Below, in pieces: positions 43,537 to 52,766 of a DNA stretch of 64,000 nucleotides. Position numbers and translations under genes: made by a program. This stretch comes from Hymenobacter montanus. GTDB lineage: Bacteria > Bacteroidota > Bacteroidia > Cytophagales > Hymenobacteraceae. The stretch is from NCBI RefSeq assembly GCF_014699115.1, contig NZ_JACXAD010000008.1, forward strand, positions 124,001 through 188,000. The letters are read 5' to 3'. The notes beneath the pieces are model-generated. The model searched no databases. It was not told the DNA's origin and saw only the letters and a program-made list of their open reading frames with translations. Every line of letters starts with the position of its first letter. Positions within the stretch are counted from its first letter, which is position 1.

Positions 43537-46500
43537 ATGCCCGCTCATTCCGCTGCCTACCCCACTTCTGCTTCGGCTACGCCGCTGGTGGCTCCCGTTT
43601 CCTTTCTCGCCGCCACCGCCCGCGAGCTGCTGGACCGCTATGGCTCCGGGCCCCTTGATGAGCTCTCGGAAATCGTGGTGGTGGTGCCCACGCGCCGGGC
43701 CGTGGTGTATTTGAAAAACGAGCTGGCCCTGGCCCTGCCCGTGGGGGCCCCGCTGTGGGCCCCGCGCGTAGCGGCCATGGAAGACTACATGGTGGAGCTG
43801 GCGGGAGTACAGGTCGAGGAGCCGATTGCGTTACAACTGCTGCTCTACGATATCCTCAAAAACATTGATACGGGCCTTGATTTCGACCGGTTCGTGGGCT
43901 GGGCGGGCCTGCTGCTGAGCGACTTTTCCAACCTCGACCAGAACCTGGCGCCCACCCGTAAAGTATTCGAGTACCTGAGCCAGGCCAAGGCGCTCGAGCG
44001 CTGGGACCTCGAAGCCCTGCCCGCCAACAGCCGGGCGGCGGCCCATTCGTTCAGCTTCTGGGACCAGCTCGAGCGGGTGTACCGGGAGCTGCAGCGCCGC
44101 ATGAAGGCCAACCACCTCGCCTACCCCGGCCTGGCTTACCGCCTGGCCGTGGAGAAGCTGGAGCAGCGGCTGAAAGACCCCGCCGCGCCCGAGCCCGCCC
44201 GCCACGTGTTCGTGGGCCTGGGCAACCTGTCGCGGGCCGAAGAGAAGCTGATTCGCCTGCTTCTGGGGGCGGGGCGGGCCGAAGTTCGCTTCGACGCCGA
44301 CCCGTTTTACCTGGAAGAGGACTCCCCCAACCGGGCCGGCCAGCACCTGCGCCGCTACTTTAAAAGCTGGAACCTGCCCCGCGAGCACATGGGGGGCGGC
44401 GTGGAGTGGCTGCGCGGCCAGCCCCACCACGTGCGCTACCTGGGTGTGGCCAACCCCAGCATGCAGGGCAAGCTGGCGGGCCAGCTCCTCGCCGAAGCCC
44501 GCCGCCAGCACCCCGACGCGAGCGTGGCAGTGGTGCTGCCCGACGAAACCCTACTCCTGCCGGTGCTCCACGGCCTGCCCCCCGACGAGGTGCCCGACTA
44601 TAACGTGACCATGGGCCTAAGCTTCCAGGCCACGCCCCTGTTCAACTTAGTCGATTTGCTGTTTGAAGTACACCTGACGGGCATCCGCGAGGGCAGCCCG
44701 GAAACGGGCTACGGCGTGCCCCGCTACCACCACCTGGCGGTAACCAAGCTGCTCTCGCACCCCTTCCTGCGCCGCTATCAGCAGTGGCTCGACCGCCAGC
44801 CTGCCCAGCCCCAGTACCACGGCATTCTCGACCAGGTGTGTCGCGAAATTGTGCGCCTCAACGCCGTGCTCCTGCCCGCCACTGAGTTGCTCAAGCTCGG
44901 CGGGCACCACCCCATCATCGAGGCGCTGTTCAAAACCTGGAACAACTGCGACGACATCATTACGGCCTGCCATACGCTGATTGACTTGCTCAAGCAGGTG
45001 TACACCGATAAGCAGTCAGGCATTGAGGCCGAGTACCTGTACCTGTTCTACACCCTGATCAAGCAGCTCGACTCAGCCTTCGACCACCGCGAGCAGCGCT
45101 TGTCGGTGCGCTCGTTCCGGCGCTTCCTGTACGAGCAGATGGCCCGCACCCGCCTGCCCTTCAGCGGCGAGCCCCTAGCCGAGGTGCAAGTGATGGGCCT
45201 GCTCGAAACCCGCGCCCTGGACTTCGATCACGTCATCATCCTCAGCTGCAACGAGGGGGTGCTGCCCGCGCCCAAAAAGCAGCAGTCCCTGTTTCCCTAC
45301 GACGTGCTCACCGAGTTCAGGCTGCCCACGTACGCCGATGCCGAGGCCATCACGGCTTACAACTTCTGGCGCTTGCTGCAACGGGCCGCCCGCGTCGACC
45401 TAGTACACGTGCTGCCCGGCGCCGAAGGCATTAAGAGCGGCGAGCGCAGCCGGTTTTTGCTGCAGCTAGCGAACGACCTGCTGCCCCAGAACCCGCAGCT
45501 CACCCTGGAGGACTTAACGGTAAGTGTGCCTCCCCTCACGCAAACCTCACCCCCTGCCCCCCTCTCCGTGGGAGAGGGGGCACCGAACGATAACAGCAAC
45601 ATTACCGGTGCCCAGCCTGGCCGATCTGGGGTTCCGGCGCAGTGGGTACCGAACGATAGCAATAGTAGGAGCATAACCGGTGGCCCTTCTCCTGCGGACT
45701 CCGCGCATCAAGCAGATACGAGGTCCGGGGGTGAAGCTGCGTTGGGCGACCTCGTGCTTGAGAAGGACCCCGAGATGCTGGCTGCCCTGCGCGGGGTGCT
45801 GGAACGCAACATTTCGCCTTCCCGCCTCAACGATTTCCTGGCCTGCTCGCTGCGCTTCTATTTTTCTAAAGTGGCCCGCTTCCACGAAAACGAGGCCGTG
45901 GAGGAAACCCTGGAAGCCGGCAGCTTCGGCACGATGGTGCACGCGGCCCTGGAAAACCTGCTGCGCCCCTTCGAGCAGGACGCCCGGCCCCTTACAGCGG
46001 CCGACATCCCGGAGCTGCTCCGGCAGACGCCGGAGGAGGTGCGCAAGGCCCTGCGCCAGGAAGAAACCGAAAAGTACGCCCGCCTGGACGAAGGGCTGAA
46101 CCACGTGTACGGCCAGGTGGCGGAGCGCCTGATCACGCGCTACCTCGAAGGACTGGCCGCGAACGAAGGCCTGCCCCTGCGCCTGTTCAGCCTGGAAAAG
46201 GACTTGGCCGCCACGGTGTTCGTCGACGTGCCCGGCTCCGGCCAGTTGGCCGTGCGCCTCTTCGGCAAGGCCGACCGCGTAGATCAGCTGCCCGACGGCC
46301 GCCTGCGCGTGGTCGACTACAAAACCGGGCTCGTCGAAGCCAACGACCTTAACCTGACGGGCTACCGCAACCGCTTCACGCCCGCCGAGGCCACCGAGCG
46401 CCTGCTCTGGGAGGCCACCTCGAGCGCCGACAAAGTGCGCCAGCTCTGGCTCTACCGCTTCATGCTGGCCAGCACCGAGAAGCGCGAAACCGAAAATACG

Positions 46501-46710
46501 GCCATCGTGTCGATGCGTAACCTCGACAAAGGCCTGCTGGCGGCGGACTTAAGCTTCCTGACCAGCGAAGGGCAGGATTTCGTCACGGTTTCCGAACAAT
46601 TAGTCGCTAAAATTGTACTGCGAATCCTGGACCCTACCGAGCCCATTCGCAAAACCGATGATTTAAAAAAGTGCGAGCATTGCCCGTATCGGGGCATTTG
46701 CGCCCGGTAG
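43537..46710 (+). CDS. AddB-like PD-(D/E)XK nuclease with in-frame repeat insertion
   Basis: A 1057-residue UvrD-fold/PD-(D/E)XK protein of the AddB type, which partners an AddA-like helicase in double-strand break processing. The N-terminal inactive helicase-like part has IVVVVPTRRAVVYLKNELA near residues 46-64 and LLETRALDFDHVIILSCNEG near 550. The nuclease core GKADRVDQLPDGRLRVVDYK lies near residues 909-928. Four Cys for an iron-sulphur cluster are seen: one in FLACSLRFYF and three in CEHCPYRGIC at the end. Residues about 668-735 (nt 45541-45745) are Pro/Ser/Gly-rich and come from an inserted palindromic repeat. No addA gene is adjacent. Confidence 0.85.
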   Translation: MPAHSAAYPTSASATPLVAPVSFLAATARELLDRYGSGPLDELSEIVVVVPTRRAVVYLKNELALALPVGAPLWAPRVAAMEDYMVELAGVQVEEPIALQLLLYDILKNIDTGLDFDRFVGWAGLLLSDFSNLDQNLAPTRKVFEYLSQAKALERWDLEALPANSRAAAHSFSFWDQLERVYRELQRRMKANHLAYPGLAYRLAVEKLEQRLKDPAAPEPARHVFVGLGNLSRAEEKLIRLLLGAGRAEVRFDADPFYLEEDSPNRAGQHLRRYFKSWNLPREHMGGGVEWLRGQPHHVRYLGVANPSMQGKLAGQLLAEARRQHPDASVAVVLPDETLLLPVLHGLPPDEVPDYNVTMGLSFQATPLFNLVDLLFEVHLTGIREGSPETGYGVPRYHHLAVTKLLSHPFLRRYQQWLDRQPAQPQYHGILDQVCREIVRLNAVLLPATELLKLGGHHPIIEALFKTWNNCDDIITACHTLIDLLKQVYTDKQSGIEAEYLYLFYTLIKQLDSAFDHREQRLSVRSFRRFLYEQMARTRLPFSGEPLAEVQVMGLLETRALDFDHVIILSCNEGVLPAPKKQQSLFPYDVLTEFRLPTYADAEAITAYNFWRLLQRAARVDLVHVLPGAEGIKSGERSRFLLQLANDLLPQNPQLTLEDLTVSVPPLTQTSPPAPLSVGEGAPNDNSNITGAQPGRSGVPAQWVPNDSNSRSITGGPSPADSAHQADTRSGGEAALGDLVLEKDPEMLAALRGVLERNISPSRLNDFLACSLRFYFSKVARFHENEAVEETLEAGSFGTMVHAALENLLRPFEQDARPLTAADIPELLRQTPEEVRKALRQEETEKYARLDEGLNHVYGQVAERLITRYLEGLAANEGLPLRLFSLEKDLAATVFVDVPGSGQLAVRLFGKADRVDQLPDGRLRVVDYKTGLVEANDLNLTGYRNRFTPAEATERLLWEATSSADKVRQLWLYRFMLASTEKRETENTAIVSMRNLDKGLLAADLSFLTSEGQDFVTVSEQLVAKIVLRILDPTEPIRKTDDLKKCEHCPYRGICAR
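45541..45745. repeat. palindromic repeat inserted in-frame in the nuclease gene
   Basis: CCTCACCCCCTGCCCCCCTC then TCCGTGGGAGAGGGG at the left and CCCTTCTCCTGCGGACTCCG at the right are the same type of arms as at 57091-57519. Inside, GTACCGAACGATAGCAA near 45647 repeats GCACCGAACGATAACAG near 45581. The element keeps the reading frame open for about 68 codons. Confidence 0.75.
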
Positions 46711-46755
46711 CGGGGCCCGCGCCGTAATAGCTTCCATCTTGCTCCCTCCCTTCCC

Positions 46756-46947
46756 ATGAGCAAGCCCATCCAGAAAGACGAATTCATGCAGGCTGCCATC
46801 GACGAAGCCCGCCTGGGCCGGTCACAGGGCGGCATCCCCATCGGCTCGGTGCTCATCCGCGACGGCAAAATCGTGGGCCGGGGCCACAACAAACGCGTGC
46901 AGGAAGACTCCGCCATCAGGCACGGTAAGATGACTTTGTCTGCTTAA
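46756..46947 (+). pseudogene. truncated nucleoside deaminase, 5' part only
   Basis: Sixty-three codons reading MSKPIQKDEFMQAAIDEARL then GGIPIGSVLIRDGKIVGRGH. They match residues 8-64 of the intact deaminase at 50191-50652 almost residue for residue, up to HNKRVQEDSAIRHGKM. After about base 46930 the match ends and the reading frame stops eight codons later. The zinc-binding Cys motif is lost, so it cannot be active. It sits 46 bp after the AddB-like gene, probably the original locus, interrupted by the block up to about 50190. Confidence 0.85.
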
Positions 46948-47536
46948 ATCTGGCTTTACAAGCTCTCAATGCATCTTTTTGTCTAATATTGTTGGGCTTG
47001 TCCCACTTTTTACACCTTTATTGTGACAGCATTCTATCTCATACAGGGTGCCCTTCCAGCGATTGTTGATTGGATTAATACTTAACAAACGCAGTGTATT
47101 AAACCAACTGACTATGACTGGTGACCTTACCAAATCCTATCAGGACTTCTGGTCTTGGTTTTAGAAAAAATGAGAAAGCGTTTTTTCATGTAGTCAAGGA
47201 AGGGAATCTGCGCACGGAAGGTTACTTTCGCGGTCTTCCTTTCCTATGCTAGCTGGCAAGGGAAGGGCATAGAAGTCCTATTTGAAGCAAATGACCCTAC
47301 TTCGGGCGAACGCTTCGTGCAATACTGTCGAAACTTGGTCGTGAATGACGTTGGCTACAACTTCAGTATCATACCCAAGAATGCGAACAGCACCAATGAT
47401 GGCATTGAGAGGAAGAAGCGCAAAAAAATTTTCGAGTCCATAGCAGTCAGTCCCATCGAATAAGCTATTTCTTGCTCGGCTGCGCCAATCATCTTTTCGT
47501 CTAAACAGAACCCCTTACAAGGGTAGCTGCTGTCGC
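46948..47536. other. non-coding stretch with frame-broken coding remnants
   Basis: No intact gene. Protein-like pieces appear in different plus-strand frames: RKNEKAFFHVVKEGN near 47163-47210 and GIEVLFEANDPTSGERFVQY with continuation to SPIE near 47267-47462. They look like one decayed gene of the small proteins that read FWxWFxKNExxFF. I cannot name a function. Confidence 0.4.
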
Positions 47537-48292
47537 ATGACCAGATTTTTTCATTGTTGCTTAGCCTTCGCCCTTTTCTCCTGTAACGAGCAGCCCGCCG
47601 CTCAGGCAGTACGCGCAACTGTGCCCGTTGAGCACATTATCGCGACCAAAGACCAGCAAGCTCGACGGGCACAATCGGAAGCCTACTGCAAAGCTCACGG
47701 CATCCCGATTTACAGCAACCCCAATGCGATGTTTACCGAGTCTGAAGCGGAGACAACACTCCGAACCAAAGACCAAATCGTAGACAGAGCGCTGGCGCTT
47801 TGCTTCATTGGTTTAAAAAGTGAAGGGCTGTCGCCAGAACGTTTGGCGGAAATAGACAAAGCGTACGGCATCACCCGCAAGCTCACGCCCGTTGAGCGGG
47901 CTTATGTCACGGCTGCCCATCCCACGGGCCAACAACGACGGGATGCGAACTGGCGCTACGAAAGCCTGCACGTCCTGCTGTGGTCGCTAGGGTACGTTGA
48001 TACCCTCTCCTACCCCGGTGCCATGTGTGACGTTGCCCATGACGCGGCGATTATCCACGATTTATCCGCGTCTCAATTTCGGCAGTTGGCAAAGCTGCGA
48101 AGCAAAAAGGAAATACTTGACCAAGCAGACTTAATTCTACGCCTTGATTGGGCATGCTACGACGCCCGGCTGGCGCAGAAACCAATACCCGGCAACCTCA
48201 GCACCGATATCGTGTTGGAAAGACACCATTCGCTCAACTGGCTTATTCGCTATGAAAACCAAGAGTGGGATGATGTTAGTACTGATACCTAA
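47537..48292 (+). CDS. DUF4272 lipoprotein-like protein
   Basis: A 251-residue protein. The N-terminus MTRFFHCCLAFALFSC looks like a lipoprotein signal with Cys16. The rest fits DUF4272: E-rich EAETTLRTKDQIVDRALAL near residues 70-90, LTPVERAYV, WRYESLHVLLWSLGYVDTL near 135-153, and the ending LERHHSLNWLIRY then EWDDVSTDT. The function of DUF4272 is unknown; family members are often found among immunity-like genes. It is the first intact gene of the block inserted into the deaminase locus. Confidence 0.75.
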   Translation: MTRFFHCCLAFALFSCNEQPAAQAVRATVPVEHIIATKDQQARRAQSEAYCKAHGIPIYSNPNAMFTESEAETTLRTKDQIVDRALALCFIGLKSEGLSPERLAEIDKAYGITRKLTPVERAYVTAAHPTGQQRRDANWRYESLHVLLWSLGYVDTLSYPGAMCDVAHDAAIIHDLSASQFRQLAKLRSKKEILDQADLILRLDWACYDARLAQKPIPGNLSTDIVLERHHSLNWLIRYENQEWDDVSTDT

Positions 48293-48376
48293 GCAACAGC
48301 ACTGCCCCGACCGGGCTTACTTGGTCTGCTTTAATCGAGCGGCGGTGCGTTACCTTGGGGGCGTAATCCCACGCCT

Positions 48377-49111
48377 ATGAAACTCCCTGTTCTCCACGGG
48401 TACATTGACCGCCGGATGTTGGTCAACTTCACAGCTGACCCGGCAGTAGTACGCCCCCTGTTGCCTGCGCCGTTCCAGCCGCAACTTTATCAGGGGAAAG
48501 CGGTGGTGGGCATTTGCCTCATCCGCTTGCGCCAGATTAAACCGAAAGGCTTACCCGGCTGGCTGGGCGTTAATTCCGAAAACGGTGCCCACCGCATCGC
48601 CGTGGAATGGGAAGAAGCCGGGCAGCTTCGTCAGGGGGTATACATCCCCCGGCGCGACACCTCATTTTGCCTGAACGCGCTCGCCGGAGGTCGGCTATTT
48701 CCGGGCAAACATCACTTGGCGGCGTTCGACGTCCGGGAAGCATCGGGCAGCTATCACGTCAGCTTTACCAGTGCGGACGGGACGAGCCTTAGCGTGGATG
48801 CACAAGAAACCGCTCACTTTGCGCCTGACTCTATTTTTTCCTCGCTGGCGGCTGCCTCCGCTTTTTTCGAGCAGGGAGCCGTGGGCTACTCCCCCGGCAC
48901 CTACGGTTACGAGGGAATACGGCTACACGCCCGGCAATGGCAGGTGCGCCCACTGGACGTGTTGCGGGTGCAGTCGAGTTTTTTTGAGGATGCGCATAAC
49001 TTTCCGCCCGGTTCCATTCGGTTTGACAATGCCCTGCTGATGACGAACATCGAGCACGAGTGGCACGGCCAACCGACGAAACGGCGGCGGGCAAATGAGT
49101 GCTGCGGCTAG
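48377..49111 (+). CDS. DUF2071 protein
   Basis: A 244-residue protein matching DUF2071, an acetoacetate-decarboxylase-like fold of unknown activity. Typical stretches are VNFTADPAVVRPLLPAPFQP near residues 16-35, VVGICLIRLRQIKPKGLP near 42-60, and VYIPRRDTSFCLNAL near 92-106. The ending FDNALLMTNIEHEWHGQP is also family-like. It lies 84 bp after the DUF4272 gene, same strand, and is moderately GC-rich. Confidence 0.8.
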   Translation: MKLPVLHGYIDRRMLVNFTADPAVVRPLLPAPFQPQLYQGKAVVGICLIRLRQIKPKGLPGWLGVNSENGAHRIAVEWEEAGQLRQGVYIPRRDTSFCLNALAGGRLFPGKHHLAAFDVREASGSYHVSFTSADGTSLSVDAQETAHFAPDSIFSSLAAASAFFEQGAVGYSPGTYGYEGIRLHARQWQVRPLDVLRVQSSFFEDAHNFPPGSIRFDNALLMTNIEHEWHGQPTKRRRANECCG

Positions 49112-49117
49112 CGATGC

Positions 49118-49540
49118 ATGCGCACTCCTACAATGGAAAAGAAAGTTGTCTACGAGAGCCGACCCAAGCTTATCGCGCTGCTGGCAATAAATTGGGGCTT
49201 TGTCGTGCTGTGTCTATGGTCTAGATACTGGTCTGGACTCGCTTTTTTTGGACTGTGCGCCATTGTCACCACCTATCCGTTGCTTGACCCGAGGAAGAAG
49301 CTACTGTTTTACGGCACCTCTGCTTACCGGGCGCAACTCACCATCACGGAGGAAACGGCTGGTTGGCACGTCTTCTTAGAGCAGCTAGAGGCGCACCTTT
49401 CCATTCCCCTAAGTTGGTTTGCCGATGTTTCTGTACCCGCGTTTGAAACGAAACTGACCCTGCTTTATGAACAGGAACATCGCTCTTTTGCAGAGGCAGT
49501 GACCGTTTATTACTTGGCTGAAGCTCAGCCGGCGTACTAG
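49118..49540 (+). CDS. small membrane protein of unknown function
   Basis: A 140-residue protein with two hydrophobic segments around residues 18-50 (LIALLAINWGFVVLCLW; LAFFGLCAIVTTYPLL) and a beta-rich cytoplasmic-like half (LFYGTSAYRAQLTITEETAG then an acidic helix). The pattern is like PH-type small membrane proteins seen near immunity genes (STM3941-like). A later in-frame ATG at 49133 is an alternative start. It follows DUF2071 by six bases. Confidence 0.6.
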   Translation: MRTPTMEKKVVYESRPKLIALLAINWGFVVLCLWSRYWSGLAFFGLCAIVTTYPLLDPRKKLLFYGTSAYRAQLTITEETAGWHVFLEQLEAHLSIPLSWFADVSVPAFETKLTLLYEQEHRSFAEAVTVYYLAEAQPAY

Positions 49541-49575
49541 CCGCAGCAATTCCTCATTTACTACCGCTCCCTCTT

Positions 49576-50134
49576 ATGGCATGGAATAAATACTACGTGT
49601 TCGTGAAAGCCCCGGAGTCCCGTGATATGAACGCTCTACTACTTTCCGCCCGCCAGCAGTGACAAGCCCCCGCAGACCCAAATTGCGCTGCAATTCCAGC
49701 AGCTAACGTCCATTAGCTTCTTAATTCGGGGCAACAGCCCCGAGAGTTTTGCATGGTCGCAACAACTCCACGACGACCAGTTAGAGTCGCCAACCTGCTC
49801 GTACGGGGAGTTCGCCTTTGGCGGCAATGATGCCCTCACCTCTTTACTGCAAGAGGCGACGCACGCTAAAACAGTCCACGGGTTCCCGCCCGTCACAGAT
49901 GACTTTTTACGCGAGCCTTTTCGCCTCGTGTTCTGGTGCGGAGATTATAGGTTTGCCGTCGCAGCGCGGAACATGCACCTGCTGACACACAGCGGAAGCG
50001 TATCTTTTGACCAAGTGGGCGAGTTGAACCGGCAATGGTGAGACTATTGGCGCCGCTATTGGGCGAAAAAGAATACACCGGACGCGTTACCCCACGATTA
50101 TGCCTGTGAAGTGACCATTCCGCTTAAGAGCTAG
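49576..50134 (+). pseudogene. broken gene of unknown function
   Basis: Reading starts MAWNKYYVFVKAPESRDMNA and stops after 28 codons; a frameshift then opens a long natural-looking frame from SSDKPPQTQIALQFQQLTSI near 49658 through SYGEFAFGG and FRLVFWCGDYRFAVAARN to TIPLKS at 50131, interrupted only by a TGA at 50040-50042 after NRQW. The parts clearly belonged to one protein of about 185 residues. I recognise no family; context suggests an accessory immunity-type gene. Confidence 0.6.
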
Positions 50135-50190
50135 TATACTTTCTCGCTTCAACTTTCCTAGACCCTTTCATTTTTCAAACATCAACTACT

Positions 50191-50652
50191 ATGTCGACTT
50201 CCAATCCCACCCCTAATAAAGATGAGTTCATGCAAGCTTCCATCGATGAGGCTCGCCTCGGACGTAGCGAAGGAGGCATTCCTATTGGCTCCGTACTTGT
50301 GCGTAATGGGCAGATAGTCGCCCGTGGGCATAACAAGCGCGTGCAGGAAGACTCGGCCATCAAGCACGGCGAGATGGATTGCCTCACCAACGCGGGCCGC
50401 CAGCGTACCTACCGCGACACGGTCATCTACACCACCTTGATGCCGTGCTACATGTGTGCCGGGACTATCGTGCAGTTCAAAATTCCCAAAGTCGTGGTGG
50501 GCGAGTCGCGCACCTTCGGCGAGTCGCGGGCTTTTCTGGAAAGCCACGGCGTGGAGGTGGTCGACCTCGACCTGCAAGAGTGCGTCGACATGATGAATGA
50601 GTTTATTGCCGCTGAGCCCACCTTGTGGCACGAGGATATTATGGAGTTATAG
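50191..50652 (+). CDS. nucleoside/cytosine deaminase (CMP/dCMP deaminase family)
   Basis: A 153-residue zinc deaminase. The catalytic motif HxE is KHGEMD at residues 61-66, and the zinc Cys pair is MPCYMCAG near 87-94. The family is most like cytosine deaminase and related nucleoside deaminases (FMQASIDEARLGRSEGGIPI at the N-terminus). Residues 8-64 are nearly identical to the truncated copy at 46756, which suggests that an inserted block carried in a new 5' end. It is the functional copy at this locus. Confidence 0.9.
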   Translation: MSTSNPTPNKDEFMQASIDEARLGRSEGGIPIGSVLVRNGQIVARGHNKRVQEDSAIKHGEMDCLTNAGRQRTYRDTVIYTTLMPCYMCAGTIVQFKIPKVVVGESRTFGESRAFLESHGVEVVDLDLQECVDMMNEFIAAEPTLWHEDIMEL

Positions 50653-50939
50653 AAGCTGTTTAGAGAGTAGGCCAGTAGCTGATTTTGCGCGGAGGGAGCG
50701 TAGAAAAAGCCAGCCAAAGGCGAGCCCAGTTGTCAAGGGTAGCTTGGAAGCATGGCAGCGTCTTGAAGCCGTCGAGCCGGCCGGTGTCAGTATAGGCACT
50801 GAAGCGTGAGCCACCGTTTTTCCAGGCCGCGATTTGCGAACTTGCACGAAAAGGCATGAGGAGGTTGGTTGAATCGCATCCCAAACGTTTGCTCGCGGTG
50901 ACAGTTTTTCCAATCTCCTATAATATTCTCATAATCAAT
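50653..50939. other. intergenic remnant
   Basis: The minus strand from about 50890 to 50660 reads GFKTLPCFQATLDNWARLWL and other protein-like pieces in shifting frames, as of a worn transposase. I cannot identify the family and see no intact gene. Confidence 0.3.
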
Positions 50940-51251
50940 ATGCTCACTCAGGTTGCGCGTGAATATATCCACTCTAACTCGGTTGGAAATTTAAAGCTTT
51001 GTAAAGAAGCCATTCAAGAAACAGAAGAATTGCTTGAACCACTTTACGAAGAGAAAAATATACTAGGGTATCAATTACTTTTAATCGAAAGTAGCCTTGA
51101 TGCTGAATACCACTTATTAGAGGGTCAATTTGAAGCCTTTACTAAAGGCCCGTTACCCTTTGTGTGCTCCTTCATACAACCCACCGAAAACAGTGATTTT
51201 GACTTTGATAGGTTAATGAAAGAGTTACATTACATAAGAGTTAATGTTTGA
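50940..51251 (+). CDS. unknown AT-rich small protein
   Basis: A 103-residue helical acidic protein, MLTQVAREYIHSNSVGNLKL then EETEELLEPLY-like stretches and a Phe/Asp-rich end. No signal peptide or membrane segment. The ATG at 50940 is chosen because the upstream in-frame part overlaps remnant sequence. The gene is far more AT-rich than its surroundings and probably recently acquired; size and composition fit an immunity protein. Confidence 0.5.
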   Translation: MLTQVAREYIHSNSVGNLKLCKEAIQETEELLEPLYEEKNILGYQLLLIESSLDAEYHLLEGQFEAFTKGPLPFVCSFIQPTENSDFDFDRLMKELHYIRVNV

Positions 51252-51594
51252 GAAGCAACTTAATTCATTGATCAATAAATTAATTACGTAGCATAGTCAA
51301 GCCAGAGTGCAAATAGATGGCGCTGGTCTACCTGAGGCTGGCTCGATAGGTATGTTGGTTGATACAAATGTTGATTCGAGCCGCTTGCAGGCCAAGGATT
51401 AACGAGCAGGATTTGCGCGCCAACACGCCGCAGGCCTGGCGCAACAGCAATCTACGGCTTCGATGATGCTATGCTGGTTTGCGCCGCTGGGCCCGTTGTT
51501 CACTGTCGCATTTGGCCCAAGGTAGAGTGCTTACCGTCACACCGCCCGAAATTCAGCCTAGCTTTGAACATCGCCAAATAAAAAGCGCGTAACT
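51252..51594. other. no recognisable gene
   Basis: About 340 bases with no convincing frame. Some segments resemble worn transposase sequence on the minus strand, but nothing is assignable. Confidence 0.3.
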
Positions 51595-52671
51595 ATGATT
51601 GACACTGAATCTATCAATTCCTTTCTGGAATCTGTTCCCGAACCAACCCGTGAGGCCAATCGGATACTGTATATGCAGGTGAGACCACCTGACGAGAATG
51701 AGATTGCTTCGGTCGCATTGGCAGAGAGAGGATATCTGGGGTGCGTTTCTTTTGCCGGGGCTGGCAACGATGACATCATCATACGCCTTTTACCAGGGCG
51801 AAATATAGGTAACTCTCCAGTTGCTATCGCTTGGGGCTATGTAACGGAGGGAATGACCATTGCTCCAGATCTCAAACGATTCGTTGCGGCAAGGTTAGCC
51901 CAAATGGATGCGGCAGATCCAGATAATTTCCCAACTCAGGAAGAGCAAGACCAGCTTCTTCGATTTGCCTCAGAATTTGGCGACGTTGCCAGTACCGCAT
52001 CGGTTCTGCAAGCGTTAAACGGAGCTCGTTTAATAGACGAATACCATCCCCGGGCGGGTGCGCTCTGGTCTGCGGCTTCCGGCGATGACCCCTTGTGTAT
52101 GTCCTTGGCAGCTACTCGGATTTTGCGAGAAAGAGCCATAGGTCATTGGTTTACGAAGGCAGTTTATGAAATTCCGGAGGTGGATATCGTATGGCGCATC
52201 TATCTTGCTTACCATTTGAGAGAGCAAACTGGTGTAGACGTGACTGAGGCAGCCTGGAGACTGGTGATGAGTGATAACGTATTTGACTCAACCTATGACG
52301 GCTATACCCGAGGGCCAGCAACAGCAAACTGGGAGAATGAGCCACTTGTCCTAGCGGTACAATGGCTACAACAACAGCAGACCCTTAACTCAGGCTATGC
52401 CCAAACCGATTTGTGGCAAGCGGCCCAGCTTTATGCGGCAAACCCGCTGGGATACGACGGGGCCGCCCATCTGGCCGTGGCTAAAAAGATAGCATCTGAC
52501 GATCCTATTCTGGCCTATACCCAAACGGCCAATGCAGCGGCCTTCTTTGCCCGCGCTACCAAGGAAACACCCAAGGAAGCCATCGTCTTTGCCCACCAGC
52601 TTGCGGTAGAGAATGGATGGGAAGACCTAAGCACTGTCCTGGAGTGGGCTCGGACTGACCTGGAAATTTAA
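51595..52671 (+). CDS. unknown 358-residue protein
   Basis: An all-alpha acidic protein without signal peptide or membrane segment. Its N-terminal third (VALAERGYLGCVSFAGAGND; PVAIAWGYVTEGMTI) is followed by helical Ala-rich repeats (WLQQQQTLNSGYAQTDLW; AAQLYAANPLGYDGAAHLAV) like solenoid or ankyrin-like modules. I recognise no family. Base composition is intermediate. It precedes the broken nucleoside hydrolase on the same strand by 95 bp. Confidence 0.6.
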   Translation: MIDTESINSFLESVPEPTREANRILYMQVRPPDENEIASVALAERGYLGCVSFAGAGNDDIIIRLLPGRNIGNSPVAIAWGYVTEGMTIAPDLKRFVAARLAQMDAADPDNFPTQEEQDQLLRFASEFGDVASTASVLQALNGARLIDEYHPRAGALWSAASGDDPLCMSLAATRILRERAIGHWFTKAVYEIPEVDIVWRIYLAYHLREQTGVDVTEAAWRLVMSDNVFDSTYDGYTRGPATANWENEPLVLAVQWLQQQQTLNSGYAQTDLWQAAQLYAANPLGYDGAAHLAVAKKIASDDPILAYTQTANAAAFFARATKETPKEAIVFAHQLAVENGWEDLSTVLEWARTDLEI

Positions 52672-52766
52672 CCCAGGGCTGACTTACTCAAAAGCCTCGG
52701 CTCTTTACTCAGGAATATACGGGGACTAGCGATACTGCCAAAAAAGAAGAGCAAATAGAGGCAAGA

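Noticed and set aside
49576..50134. Recoded TGA (for example selenocysteine) in the broken gene
   Set aside because: There is a separate frameshift in the same gene and no SECIS-like hairpin was evident, so plain decay explains it better.
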